DNA of 64,000 nucleotides from Lentinus brumalis (Eukaryota; Basidiomycota; Agaricomycetes; Polyporales; Polyporaceae). Under the pieces are notes generated by a model. The model was not told the DNA's origin. It saw only the letters and a list, made by a program, of their open reading frames with translations, and did not search any database. Made by a program: the position numbers and the translations under genes. This document shows, in pieces, positions 22,797 through 32,772 of the stretch. Positions within the stretch are counted from its first letter, which is position 1; each line of letters opens with the position of its first letter. The stretch spans positions 1 through 64,000 of the forward strand of contig MARA01000049.1 in the NCBI GenBank assembly GCA_001792895.1, written 5' to 3'.

Positions 22797-25771
22797 ACAG
22801 CTGCGACCGTACTGCCAGCGACCGGCAGTACCGAGCTGCTGCACGAGCTCAGGACCGCCGTATGTGACTCCGAGTCCCACAGAGCAGTGCTAGAGACGCC
22901 ACAGAAGTACATGGATGCTGTCGGGAGCTGCTACAGAGCGGCGCGGTGCTGGGCAGCGGCGCACCGGGGTGGGCCGGCCGGACTTCGGAAGCGGCCAGGG
23001 ATGTGGGCCAGCCGGACTGCACCCCTGAGCTGTACTCCCCCCCGCCGAAAGTGTTTGAACGCCTATGAATAGGCGCCCAGTGCGGGTAACTTATATCAAT
23101 GAAATCTCACTCATAAGCAAAGTTATGTCTGAGTCACTGGGCATGTATGATAGGTAGACATCTGATGTTCCAAGTGGTGGGTATAGAACTGTATAATGAT
23201 TTGGTAGAATAATGTAGAGGGAGAACCTTTTCCGTAGCATCATTCTTGCACTGACCCCAACTCTGCCCTGCATAAGGCCTCCTAGACTTATTGAGACAAC
23301 CTCAAAAGCATACTTACAGACACCTGAGAGCCTCACCTACATACCATATAAATTTCAGGATCTAACATTGAAATCCGGGGGAGTAACGGTGGGTATAACA
23401 CAGCAGTTGGACTTGCCTCAGCAACAGAGCAAGCAATCATCAGTGGGCAGTCCCTGATCAAGGGCTCCTGGTAGAGTGCTACTATAGCCAATAAATAGAT
23501 GAGGTACAGGTAGTGTGGCTACAGTCCACAATAGGCCCTAGGCATGAGAGTTGTAATGTCCAGGCTGCATAAGCTTGAAGCCGGGAAGTTAGCCTAGTCT
23601 GTCCACCAAGTTACACCCATGATTACTCCTCCAGAATTTCACGTTAAATCCTGAAATGTACATGGCACACCCATGAGGCTCTAGTGTACCTGTAGATAAT
23701 TATTTGAGGATGTGTCTATAAGTTGAGGCAGACTTAGGGAGGGCAAGATCCAGAATGGGGGTGAGGACACAGTTGGCGCTCTACAAAATTCTATCAAACA
23801 AAGCATGCAATGTTTCAAATGTGCACTATGGCCTTAAGTGTATGTCTACTATATGCACCTAGTGGCTTAGACGGAATGTGGATACTGAGTGCAATATGCT
23901 GATTATATTGTATGCATACGAGGCGCCGGCGCCTAGGTGTTCAAACACTTTTGGCGCCCGCTAGTACAGCTGCGACCGTACTGCCAGCGACCGGCAGTAC
24001 CGAGCTGCTGCACGAGCTCAGGACCGCCGTATGTGACTCCGAGTCCCACAGAGCAGTGCTAGAGACGCCACAGAAGTACATGGATGCTGTCGGGAGCTGC
24101 TACAGAGCGGCGCGGTGCTGGGCAGCGGCGCACCGGGGTGGGCCGGCCGGACTTCGGAAGCGGCCAGGGATGTGGGCCAGCCGGACTGCACCCCTGAGCT
24201 GTACAGCTGCGACCGTACTGCCAGCGACCGGCAGTACCGAGCTGCTGCACGAGCTCAGGACCGCCGTATGTGACTCCGAGTCCCACAGAGCAGTGCTAGA
24301 GACGCCACAGAAGTACATGGATGCTGTCGGGAGCTGCTACAGAGCGGCGCGGTGCTGGGCAGCGGCGCACCGGGGTGGGCCGGCCGGACTTCGGAAGCGG
24401 CCAGGGATGTGGGCCAGCCGGACTGCACCCCTGAGCTGTACAGCTGCGACCGTACTGCCAGCGACCGGCAGTACCGAGCTGCTGCACGAGCTCAGGACCG
24501 CCGTATGTGACTCCGAGTCCCACAGAGCAGTGCTAGAGACGCCACAGAAGTACATGGATGCTGTCGGGAGCTGCTACAGAGCGGCGCGGTGCTGGGCAGC
24601 GGCGCACCGGGGTGGGCCGGCCGGACTTCGGAAGCGGCCAGGGATGTGGGCCAGCCGGACTGCACCCCTGAGCTGTACAGCTGCGACCGTACTGCCAGCG
24701 ACCGGCAGTACCGAGCTGCTGCACAAGCTCAGGACCGCCGTATGTGACTCCGAGTCCCACAGAGCAGTGCTAGAGACGCCACAGAAGTACATGGATGCTG
24801 TCGGGAGCTGCTACAGAGCGGCGCGGTGCTGGGCAGCGGCGCACCGGGGTGGGCCGGCCGGACTTCGGAAGCGGCCAGGGATGTGGGCCAGCCGGACTGC
24901 ACCCCTGAGCTGTACAGCTGCGACCGTACTGCCAGCGACCGGCAGTACCGAGCTGCTGCACAAGCTCAGGACCGCCGTATGTGACTCCGAGTCCCACAGA
25001 GCAGTGCTAGAGACGCCACAGAAGTACATGGATGCTGTCGGGAGCTGCTACAGAGCGGCGCGGCGCTGGGCAGCGGCGCACCGGGGTGGGCCGGCCGGAC
25101 TTCGGAAGCGGCCAGGGATGTGGGCCAGCCGGACTGCACCCCTGAGCTGTACAGCTGCGACCGTACTGCCAGCGACCGGCAGTACCGAGCTGCTGCACGA
25201 GCTCAGGACCGCCGTATGTGACTCCGAGTCCCACAGAGCAGTGCTAGAGACGCCACAGAAGTACATGGATGCTGTCGGGAGCTGCTACAGAGCGGCGCGG
25301 TGCTGGGCAGCGGCGCACCGGGGTGGGCCGGCCGGACTTCGGAAGCGGCCAGGGATGTGGGCCAGCCGGACTGCACCCCTGAGCTGTACAGCTGCGACCG
25401 TACTGCCAGCGACCGGCAGTACCGGGCTGCTGCACGAGCTCAGGACCACCGTATGTGACTCCGAGTCCCACAGAGCAGTGCTAGAGACGCCACAGAAGTA
25501 CATGGATGCTGTCGGGAGCTGCTACAGAGCGGCGCGGTGCTGGGCAGCGGCGCACCGGGGTGGGCCGGCCGGACTTCGGAAGCGGCCAGGGATGTGGGCC
25601 AGCCGGACTGCACCCCTGAGCTGTACAGCTGCGACCGTACTGCCAGCGACCGGCAGTACCGGGCTGCTGCACGAGCTCAGGACCACCGTATGTGACTCCG
25701 AGTCCCACAGAGCAGTGCTAGAGACGCCACAGAAGTACATGGATGCTGTCGGGAGCTGCTACAGAGCGGCG
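22797..25771. repeat. 237-bp tandem array, interrupted by an insertion
   Basis: One unit at about 22797-23035, then a 928-bp insertion, then seven full units starting at about 23968, 24205, 24442, 24679, 24916, 25153 and 25390 and a partial unit to about 25771. Units are almost identical, about 65% GC, and contain short palindromes (GAGCTGTACAGCTG, GGCCGGCCGG). Because 237 is a multiple of three, long open frames run through it on both strands. No known protein is encoded. Confidence 0.95.
23036..23963. mobile_element. 928-bp non-autonomous DNA element with inverted ends
   Basis: It splits a 237-bp unit between CTGTAC and AGCTGC. Outer left sequence carries GCCGAAAGTGTTTGAACGCCTA and the right end carries the reverse complement of GCCAAAAGTGTTTGAACACCTA: 20 of 22 match. 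GTAC is present on both sides (23032-23035 and 23964-23967), so the target duplication is 3-4 bp. A second small palindrome (GGCGCC-based) lies just inside each end. The interior is much lower in GC than the array and has no open frame above 81 codons, so it needs a transposase from elsewhere. Superfamily not determined. Confidence 0.8.
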
Positions 25772-25830
25772 CGGTGCTGTCGGGAGCGGTGCTGTCGGGA
25801 GCGGTGCTGTCGGGAGCTGCTACAGAGCGG
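25768..25830. repeat. 15-bp repeat GCGGTGCTGTCGGGA, about three copies
   Basis: A short direct repeat marks the right end of the 237-bp array, made from a piece of the unit (GATGCTGTCGGGAGCTGC). It looks like slippage at the array edge. Confidence 0.75.
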
Positions 25831-26276
25831 TGCATAAAAGATACTGCAGGGTGGCAGGCGACAACCTATATGGCATTACAGAGAGCTACAATGAATCCAT
25901 ACGTTCACCAAAACCCGTATGCCTCCCAGCCAGCTGCAGTGAACATCCTTCAGGCAGAGCTGTATGTCACCCATAAGAAGGGCTCCAAACAGCAATCTTG
26001 TCCTTGCATAAGTACAGCCGTTGCATATGAAGCATGTATTTGAGCTAGTATGCTGTCCCTCAAGGGTCCGGCTGGGCCACAGTGCTGGCATAGTCCCTCG
26101 GTCCGGCCGGTCCACACCTCTGCACAGCTGCCCAAAACCCGGCTGGGCCACCTGAGCAATCAGCTGCAGCAGTCCAGCCGGGTCCCACTGGCCCACTATC
26201 GTGGGGTTTTGTACGTCCTACTGAGGCATGTTTGTGGGAAGGTCTACTGCATGGGCTCTGTGGCGAAGGTACTTAC
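25831..26276. other. Spacer between the 237-bp array and the F-box gene
   Basis: No gene is supported. 26060-26190 is GC-rich and repeats CGGCTGGGCCAC and GTCCGGCCGG, similar in flavour to the array unit and possibly a diverged relic of it. Confidence 0.4.
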
Positions 26277-27880
26277 CTAGGTCTTATTCGCATCTGTCTT
26301 CGGTTCCCTGTTGCGTCTTACAAGTTGACAATAATTCAACGCCTCGTCAAGCACCCGGTCCCACTCGCCACTCCGCAAGGCCGGAACAGGTGCAAGGGAC
26401 GCGTCGATGTCGATGTTCGGGAATAGGCGGTCCAAGATGAGAGCGAAGATCTTGTCGTCATCGATCTCCTCGGACGGAAACTGCACGCGCATGATCTTCA
26501 GGCCGTGGTCCCGGAGTGGGAATGTTGAGACGTCTCCCATGACCATATCAAGAGGCAAATCGAGGATAGGGATGCACAGTTCACGGAGGTCCGGACAAGC
26601 ATTTGCGAAGGCGAGGAGAATGAGAGGAGAGACATGGCCGTCTGGGTAGTCAGATAACAGTCGAAGGGAGACGATACACGGCCACGACGCAGCAAGCATG
26701 AGGAAGAGTGGGTCGGCGTATTTCATCGGTGCGCCCAGACGTCCAGTGAGCTTGAGCTCTACGTCCCGCAGCGAGCGTAGGCCGTTGAGCGGCGCGATCG
26801 TGGCGGCAAGATCGTCCGAGCCAGGCATACATATGGTGGCAGCCAGTCTCTCCAGCATTGGGCAGCGCTTCGCGAGCGCCCTGCATACCGCAAGAAGCTG
26901 TTGAGAAGACCATGAGCCTCCGCCGTTGTTGAAAGCGAAGTCGATGACCGTTTTCGAGCGGAATGTAGCAAGGACTTTGATTATCTCGCCTGCCGAGACG
27001 GAGTTGGTGATGTTGATCCTTTTCAGGCTGGGAAAACCGCAGAACTTGGGGTCAGAATTGTCGCCGAGCTCAATCAACAGCGTGAGGTCGGAAAGTGAGG
27101 TCATCCGAGAGAGCGTTTCCAACACGTGCAGGTCTACGATGGCGTCGCGTACTTCCAGAGTAGTAAGTTGATGGAGCGAGCCGACTGGCGATATAACGGA
27201 AGAGAGGTCATCCGTCTGAAGGTCGTAGAGGTGCAGTTCGGAAAGATTAGTCGCGCGAGGGACGATGTTGTGAAGCAGCGCAAGAAGACCGGTTGTCCAG
27301 TGATCCTGATACTGGTCAAAGTCTTTGAAGGTCAGGCTCAAGTGCCGCAGAGACGGTGACACGAGCAGAGCGAGCTCGGCGCTGGTCGAAGATACGACTT
27401 CCCAGTAAAGCTCCCGCACGGAAGGAAGAAGCGGTTTCTCTCCGAGAAGCATAGCGATATATAACCAGACGGATGATACGGCTGGCCTCGAGGATGCACC
27501 TTCGATGCAGCGCACGAAGCTCGCCAGGTACAGGCAGCGAGACCACTCATCCGATTTGATTGGACGTGTAAGGATCTACGATGTCACTCTTAGCGCGCAT
27601 CGGCTGCATTATGTATGAGTACGCACATATTCCTCGGCAAGTTGCTCGGTCTCCACCACTTTCAATGCTGACAGAATACGCAGAAGCGGGTCGATCGAGG
27701 GTAAAGTCGCCCATTCCTGGTGAAGAACGCGTTGAACGTTCTCCAAACTCGCGCCAGTCTCGACAAGGTGAGGCGAGTTTCAGAATCCGCTCCGGCTTGA
27801 AGGTGCTGGAAGAGCTCCTCGAGGATGTCGCAACACGCCAGAGCGCGATGTGTGGAACTTTGCGACTGGGAGATGAGCAT
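26277..27880 (-). CDS. F-box/LRR-like protein with a frame break in the F-box exon
   Basis: Exon 1 (27880-27627) reads an F-box start (HRALACCDILEELFQHL, ARVWRTF) and then, in another frame, the expected continuation (EWATLPSIDPLLRILSALK). Its length is 254 nt, one base short, so a single base is missing near 27730. A 51-nt intron leads to exon 2 (27575-26277, 433 codons) that is fully open and carries irregular leucine-rich segments (SLRHLSLTF, NLSELHLYDLQ, QLTTLEVRD). This is the common basidiomycete layout: F-box to bind Skp1 in an SCF ubiquitin ligase, LRR-like part to bind the substrate. Same family as the intact gene at 56783-58613. Pseudogene or assembly indel cannot be told apart here. 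Confidence 0.75.
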
Positions 27881-28724
27881 CTGCAGGAAGCCGGGCAAAA
27901 TACTGCGTCAGTTCTCCTGTATGCGGCATGATTGAAGCGCGATGGATTGCTCATCCAGGCTTTGCTCCGTCTCTGCATGATACGGCGCGTATGACATGGG
28001 TATGAGTGTCGAACAGGGATACAAGGACATCGGGCGGACTGTATGCGCACCACAGACCTCGCATTCTCACATCTTCCCATCAACGTGTGCACTGAGTCGC
28101 GTTTGCGCTCACTCATCCACAGCGAGATGCTATATCGTCGATAAGGGCATGCACGCGAAGAACCACTTCTTCCGATGACCCATAATGTGAACCTTCCCCC
28201 ACCCATCGCCCGAGTGCACTGGGATTGCGACGAAGATGCATACACAGAACTCCCAAGGCAGAGATCTCACACCAAAGTGGCCCGACGCAACTCGCGCATC
28301 CTGAAACTGACAGGAAAGGGCGACTCACAGAAGGGACGAAGTCGCAATCAGAAATCGAGTTCGTCTGCTGGCTCATCCCGTTCTTGCAGATTTGCGGTGA
28401 CCGTTGTAGCGAGGCTTGTCGTCGCGCAGGGGTTCGCCGACAACGTTACGGGACCACAGCGCGAGAATTCCGTGCAGTTGAACTGCAAGTGACCCAAGAT
28501 TGAGCAGAAAGTATCTCTCCTTAGGTAAAGACGAACCTGAACAGTTCCGAGGGCAATAGAGAAGGCGGCGAGGGCGATGTGGAAGGCGTCGGGAGTAAGT
28601 CCTCAACAGGAAATTCCCGCCGTTACTTGGTTGGGCATGTGATTGAGCGCGCATGCGTCACCGCATTGAGCCCTGCAGGCTCATCAACTTCTACTACGTA
28701 GTGCTATCTCTCTTCCCAACCACA
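27881..28724. other. Spacer between F-box and lipase genes
   Basis: About 840 bp between divergent genes. Short open frames exist on both strands, none with a recognisable domain or a convincing splice pattern. Confidence 0.4.
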
Positions 28725-30064
28725 ATGACCTCAGTCCCGAGCAGACGTCGAGCTCGACGGCCTCGACGCCGTACGTTGAGGCCTGGCTCGCCGGCCCCGC
28801 CAACACCCAGTTCTACACCCGCACCTACGCCACCCCATCTCCTCGGGCGGTCCTGCTCTTCGTGCACGGGTTCGCCGAGCACGTTGGGCGGTACGAGTGG
28901 GCTCACAGTACGTACGCGTCGCGCGGCATCACAGTGTTTACATACGACCAGCGTGGGTTTGGGCGCACCGCACTCGACAGAGAGAAGAAGAGCGGGCACA
29001 GCTCGTACGGGCGGACGAGCGCGAAGGAGCAGCTTGGGGACATTGAGTGGTGGGTGAGGTACCTCAAGAAGGAGTACGAAGGTCTCCCGGTGTTTCTTAT
29101 GGGACACTCAATGGTGCGTGGCTGGGGCAGCTCAATATATGCGCATTGTATGTGGGTGTATGCGCTAACGAGTACCCCTCTAGGGCGGAGGACTAGCTTT
29201 GGCATTCGGCACGCGGACGTCCCCGCCCCCCGACAAGGACACCCTGGCCATGTTGTCTGGCGTCATCGCGTCGAGTCCGCTCCTGCTGCAGACTTTCCCC
29301 GCGTCGAAGATCGCGCGTCGCGCGGGCGGGCTGCTGAGCGGGGTATTCCCTGGATTGGCTATTCCCGCGCCCGTCCCAGTAGAGGTGAGTATATGCGCTC
29401 TGGCAGTTGTATATATGCGCGAAGTTAACATTATAGACGGGCAGGATCTCTCGCATGATCCAGTCGCAAATAAAGCGAACGCCGCAGACCCGTGGATTAT
29501 ACAGAAGGGCTCGCTGAAGGGTCTGCATGACATGCTCAGCGGAGTACGGTATCTCGTCCGGTGGGTATCTTGATGTAGGCTCTGACATCGGTTGGCAGGG
29601 CGAACAACTTCTGTGGAACGACTACAAGCATTGGCCGAGGAGTCTTCCTGTGAGTCGGTCTTCGTATCAAGGCTGACCTTGTACCGACCAGCCCCGCAGC
29701 TCTTAATCGTGCATGGGGACGCAGATAGGGTGAGTTCAGCTTTGCACTCTCCATCCCTCCACAAGAAGTTGCTAATGAGCGTCGGACGCAGGTCACGTCG
29801 TTTAAGGCGGCCCAAGAGTTGTTCGACAAGCTGGACGCGGAGGATAAGGAGTTCAAACCATTCAAGGTCGGCTGTCCTACTGACGCTCCCTCGTTTCATT
29901 CACGGAGCTCATCTGTGTCCTTCTAGGGCGGGTATCATGAGCTCGTGCACGAACCCGACGGCGTGAAGGAGAAGTTCGTGGACGAGTGCATTGCTTGGGT
30001 GCTGAAACACGTCGAGGGCCAGGCGCCGCAGGGGGCGACGGAGATGACGGCGTCGAAGCTGTGA
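28725..30064 (+). CDS. Monoacylglycerol lipase (Yju3-like alpha/beta hydrolase)
   Basis: Exons: (28725)-29113, 29184-29384, 29445-29543, 29599-29649, 29700-29729, 29792-29866, 29927-30064; all junctions from 29113 onward are in phase. Signature parts are present: oxyanion region FVHGFAEHVGRY, YDQRGFGRT, nucleophile elbow GHSM|GGG split by intron 1 (Ser nucleophile), acid in LLIVHGDADRV, and catalytic His in GGYHELVHEP. It would cleave monoacylglycerols to glycerol and fatty acid in lipid turnover, at lipid droplets or membranes in yeast. The only ATG near the N-terminus (28725) is one base out of frame with TPYVEAWLAGP; exon 1 is 389 nt, one short. Either a missing base or a different start. 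Followed by a decayed copy. Confidence 0.88.
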
Positions 30065-30069
30065 TACCG

Positions 30070-30350
30070 CTAGGGTGACGCTCACTCACCCGGACACCTA
30101 CATCTCATTGGATACGCTCTTGAGGATACCCTCGGACGCGCATGCATACGACTCGGACGGTTGGGGCTTTGAGGTGAGCATCTGTACGATACCGACCGTT
30201 GCATCATAACTGCATTAGCTCTTTCTTTCGGACGGGCTTGCGCTGCAGCCACTTGAAGATGAGGTTCTCATGGAACTGTCGCGCGGCGGGGACGAGACTG
30301 AGGTGATGTCAGAACCAGATCTATCTGAGACGTCAGACGGAGTCTCGTAG
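30070..30350 (+). pseudogene. Short spliced-looking coding fragment
   Basis: A frame from about 30078 (HPDTYISLDTLLRIPSDAH) reaches a GTGAGC donor near 30175 and, after an intron ending TTAG near 30219, continues as LFLSDGLALQPLEDEVLMEL with an acidic tail and stop at 30350. It lacks a start codon and begins inside the lipase 3' region. It could be an alternative tail or a fragment of another gene. Confidence 0.35.
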
Positions 30351-30479
30351 CTCTTGTTTGCGTGCGCACTGAAGTTACTTGCGCATACATAGAAGAACGA
30401 TGCTATAGGTGGATCATCCGGACATGGCTTCGACTTTACCGCGAGTTCCGCAATTGACAATTAACGAGCAACCAGCTGC

Positions 30480-31320
30480 AGCATGCGCCCTCCACCGTGG
30501 CAGCATTTACTGAAGCCTGGCTCGAGCCCGCCAGTACTCCGCCCGCATTTATCCAGCGTCGTCGACCTTCCGTCGTACTGTCCTTCCGAGTGAGTTTGTC
30601 GATGCATGATTCGGCGAGCTTTTGCTAACGCGCAAGCATAATCCCGTCGCGAAGCTCAATGCCGACAGTGCGGAAGAGCCCGCGATGATCCAGAGAGGCC
30701 CACTGAAGATCCTATCAGTGCTTGCTTTGCTCGCGAGTCGCTGGGTCGAAACTGCCAGCACCGTTCGCGGAGCCTTCCTCTGAGCGTCCCAGCTAGCTGC
30801 GCGCACGGACTGTTCGGATACTGTATGCTGGCGTCAGACTATCGCCCGATGCTCTCATGCGTGTCGTCGCAGCCCACACTGCGGGCATATTTTTTAACTG
30901 TGGATCGTCCACGGGTCCATTGCGTTGTGCCCGCTTTGTGCTCCCCCTTGGTGAGCATCATGCATTAACCTAACCTTATCACCACCACCTTCTCACTCAA
31001 TGCATCTTCTTTGACTTCACATTGTGCGTCGTTACCTGTTTCGAATCGACCCCAAAGTTCATATGTACTCAATTACGCTCAAGCCTCAAGGTAAGTCAAG
31101 GCACCGAGTCTCTGCCAAGGACGTTGCTAACGGTGTTTGGTTGCAGGGCTGATTTGGGGCTGATGCATGATGGTGCGAGAGGTCGCGTCGTCGTCGGTCG
31201 AACGAGTTCTCACAATTTGATAGGCTGGAAAGCGGAGGATAAAGTGTTCAAACCGTTGAAGGTGCTTTGTCAATTTGAACCATTTCCGCCGTCCGGTGCT
31301 GATTAATGTTTCGCTGCGGG
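30480..31320 (+). pseudogene. Decayed tandem copy of the monoacylglycerol lipase
   Basis: Three collinear pieces match the upstream lipase: TEAWLEPASTPPAF near 30510 (N-terminus TEAWL/VEAWL), NPVAKLNADSAEEPAMIQRG at about 30640-30700 (upstream NPVANKANAADPWIIQKG), and EDKVFKPLK near 31240 just before a GT (upstream EDKEFKPFK). Between them are stops, missing segments (nucleophile elbow and catalytic His not found) and no coherent splice sites. Clearly a relic in the same order and strand. Confidence 0.75.
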
Positions 31321-31362
31321 GCGGGTATCTGATACATGCTTGAACAGGCACTGTAAGGTCAG

Positions 31363-32280
31363 TTGGGGGTTTTAATACCCCCGGACGGGGGTGTTTACCG
31401 GGAATCACCACCAACGGGGGTGATCAGGTTGGACTGCCGGGAGGCAACCGGGAGGACGGGCTCGAACAAGCGCCCGGAAATTGTCACGTGCCCGTCAAAC
31501 TTCACTCGGGTGTCGTCGTTTTCTCGTTCCACCACTTACTTTCACCATGGTCTGTTCTCTGCTTGTCGCTCATGACGATCTGCCATGTCTGGAGCTCCTG
31601 CTGGGTAGTCTGTCTAGCTAGGTCATCTATGGCTGGTCTAACTGAGGGCTTGGTGTCTCTAGATCTCTTGTCTCTCTGGCACTGTATCACTTGAGCTCGT
31701 CCCCTTGTGCCGCCATCTCGATGACTCTTGGAGGAACAATGCAGGTGAGTATTGATCCCATGTGTGTCCACCGCCTTCTATCACGTCGTACATTCTGCGA
31801 ACCCCGGGCTCTCCATTCCCTATGTATACACTTGTACACCTTCGCCACGTTCAAGCCCCTGTTGATATGTACCGTACCCGAACCTACATGCATTTACTCA
31901 CGCTCTGTGCCCTTATATGCGCATGCGTATGCGTTTAGCGCTACTATAGCTAGCTATAGCATAGTTGTATGCATACGTATACCCTGTACCATATATATAT
32001 GCCCGCTGCGTCGCCATTATACCTGTATTGTACACTCCATGTTGTCGCAATATACTCATGTCTCTAACTGTCCATATCAGTCTGTCTGCGACCTCAAAGT
32101 GGCCTGTATTGAGCACAGGAAGCGTCAGGTCACCTCGGGAGATGGGGGTGAAATCAGACATTTTGGTGTAACTAATCAACCCTAAAAATCACCCCCAAAA
32201 CCGGAGATTGTGTCGACCTTTTCCCTGGTTTTGCTCCAGTTTTCCGGGTGATTCCCCGGGGTGATTACCACCCCCACCTA
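31363..32280. repeat. Possible short element with G/C-rich imperfect inverted ends
   Basis: The left end GTTGGGGGTTTTAATACCCC and the reverse complement of the right end GGTGGGGGTGGTAATCACCCC match at about 18 of 23 positions. No target duplication is visible and the interior has no gene. Low confidence as a mobile element. Confidence 0.3.
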
Positions 32281-32590
32281 CCTCTACAGTGAGGGTGGAA
32301 TGAAGTCCGTGGACGAGCGCAAGAACGTGTCCAGCTCGAGGGCGGAGACGGAGAGGACGAAGGGGTAGTGATGCGGGGCCGTTTGAAGAGTATTTCCGTG
32401 TATTAGCCTGAGCGGGAAGTGGTCCGTGCGGTCGCGTGGGATGGTGATCGCTGGGGCGGCCATCACTGCGTTGGGCGCGTCGTCGTTGTCTGCTTTTCTG
32501 CTCTCGCCGTTCGTGCACGCCCGTTTCGCTGTCTCTTCCTAAGTTCCTTCTTCGCGCGGGGTGGGCAGCTCAGTTCCGTTCGCAAGAGCT

Positions 32591-32600
32591 TTTTAAATAA
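32591..32600 (+). promoter_or_regulatory. TATA-like box of the nrd1-like gene
   Basis: TTTTAAATAA about 180 bp upstream of the ATG at 32773, followed by a C/T-rich leader (32690-32760), the usual basidiomycete arrangement for an expressed housekeeping gene. Confidence 0.45.
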
Positions 32601-32772
32601 TACCTCATCGCTCATCGTCCGCACTCGCTCCCTTTTTGTGCGTGTCTTTTTCTGCCCCCACATTCGTTTGCCAGTCGTTCCAGACGCACCCTCCGCCGCA
32701 CCTCCCTCCCTTCGCGCTCTGACCTCCGTTCTCTCTTCTCTCCTACCGTACTCCCCTGCTCTGCCGCTCGCG

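Noticed and set aside
23036..23963. Helitron reading of the 928-bp insertion (starts TC, ends CTAG)
   Set aside because: Helitrons insert between A and T without target duplication; here GTAC is duplicated and the ends form a long inverted repeat.
23912..25837. 641-codon open frame through the 237-bp array
   Set aside because: The unit length is a multiple of three and lacks stops in several frames on both strands; no start context, no domain, no splice pattern. A by-product of the repeat.
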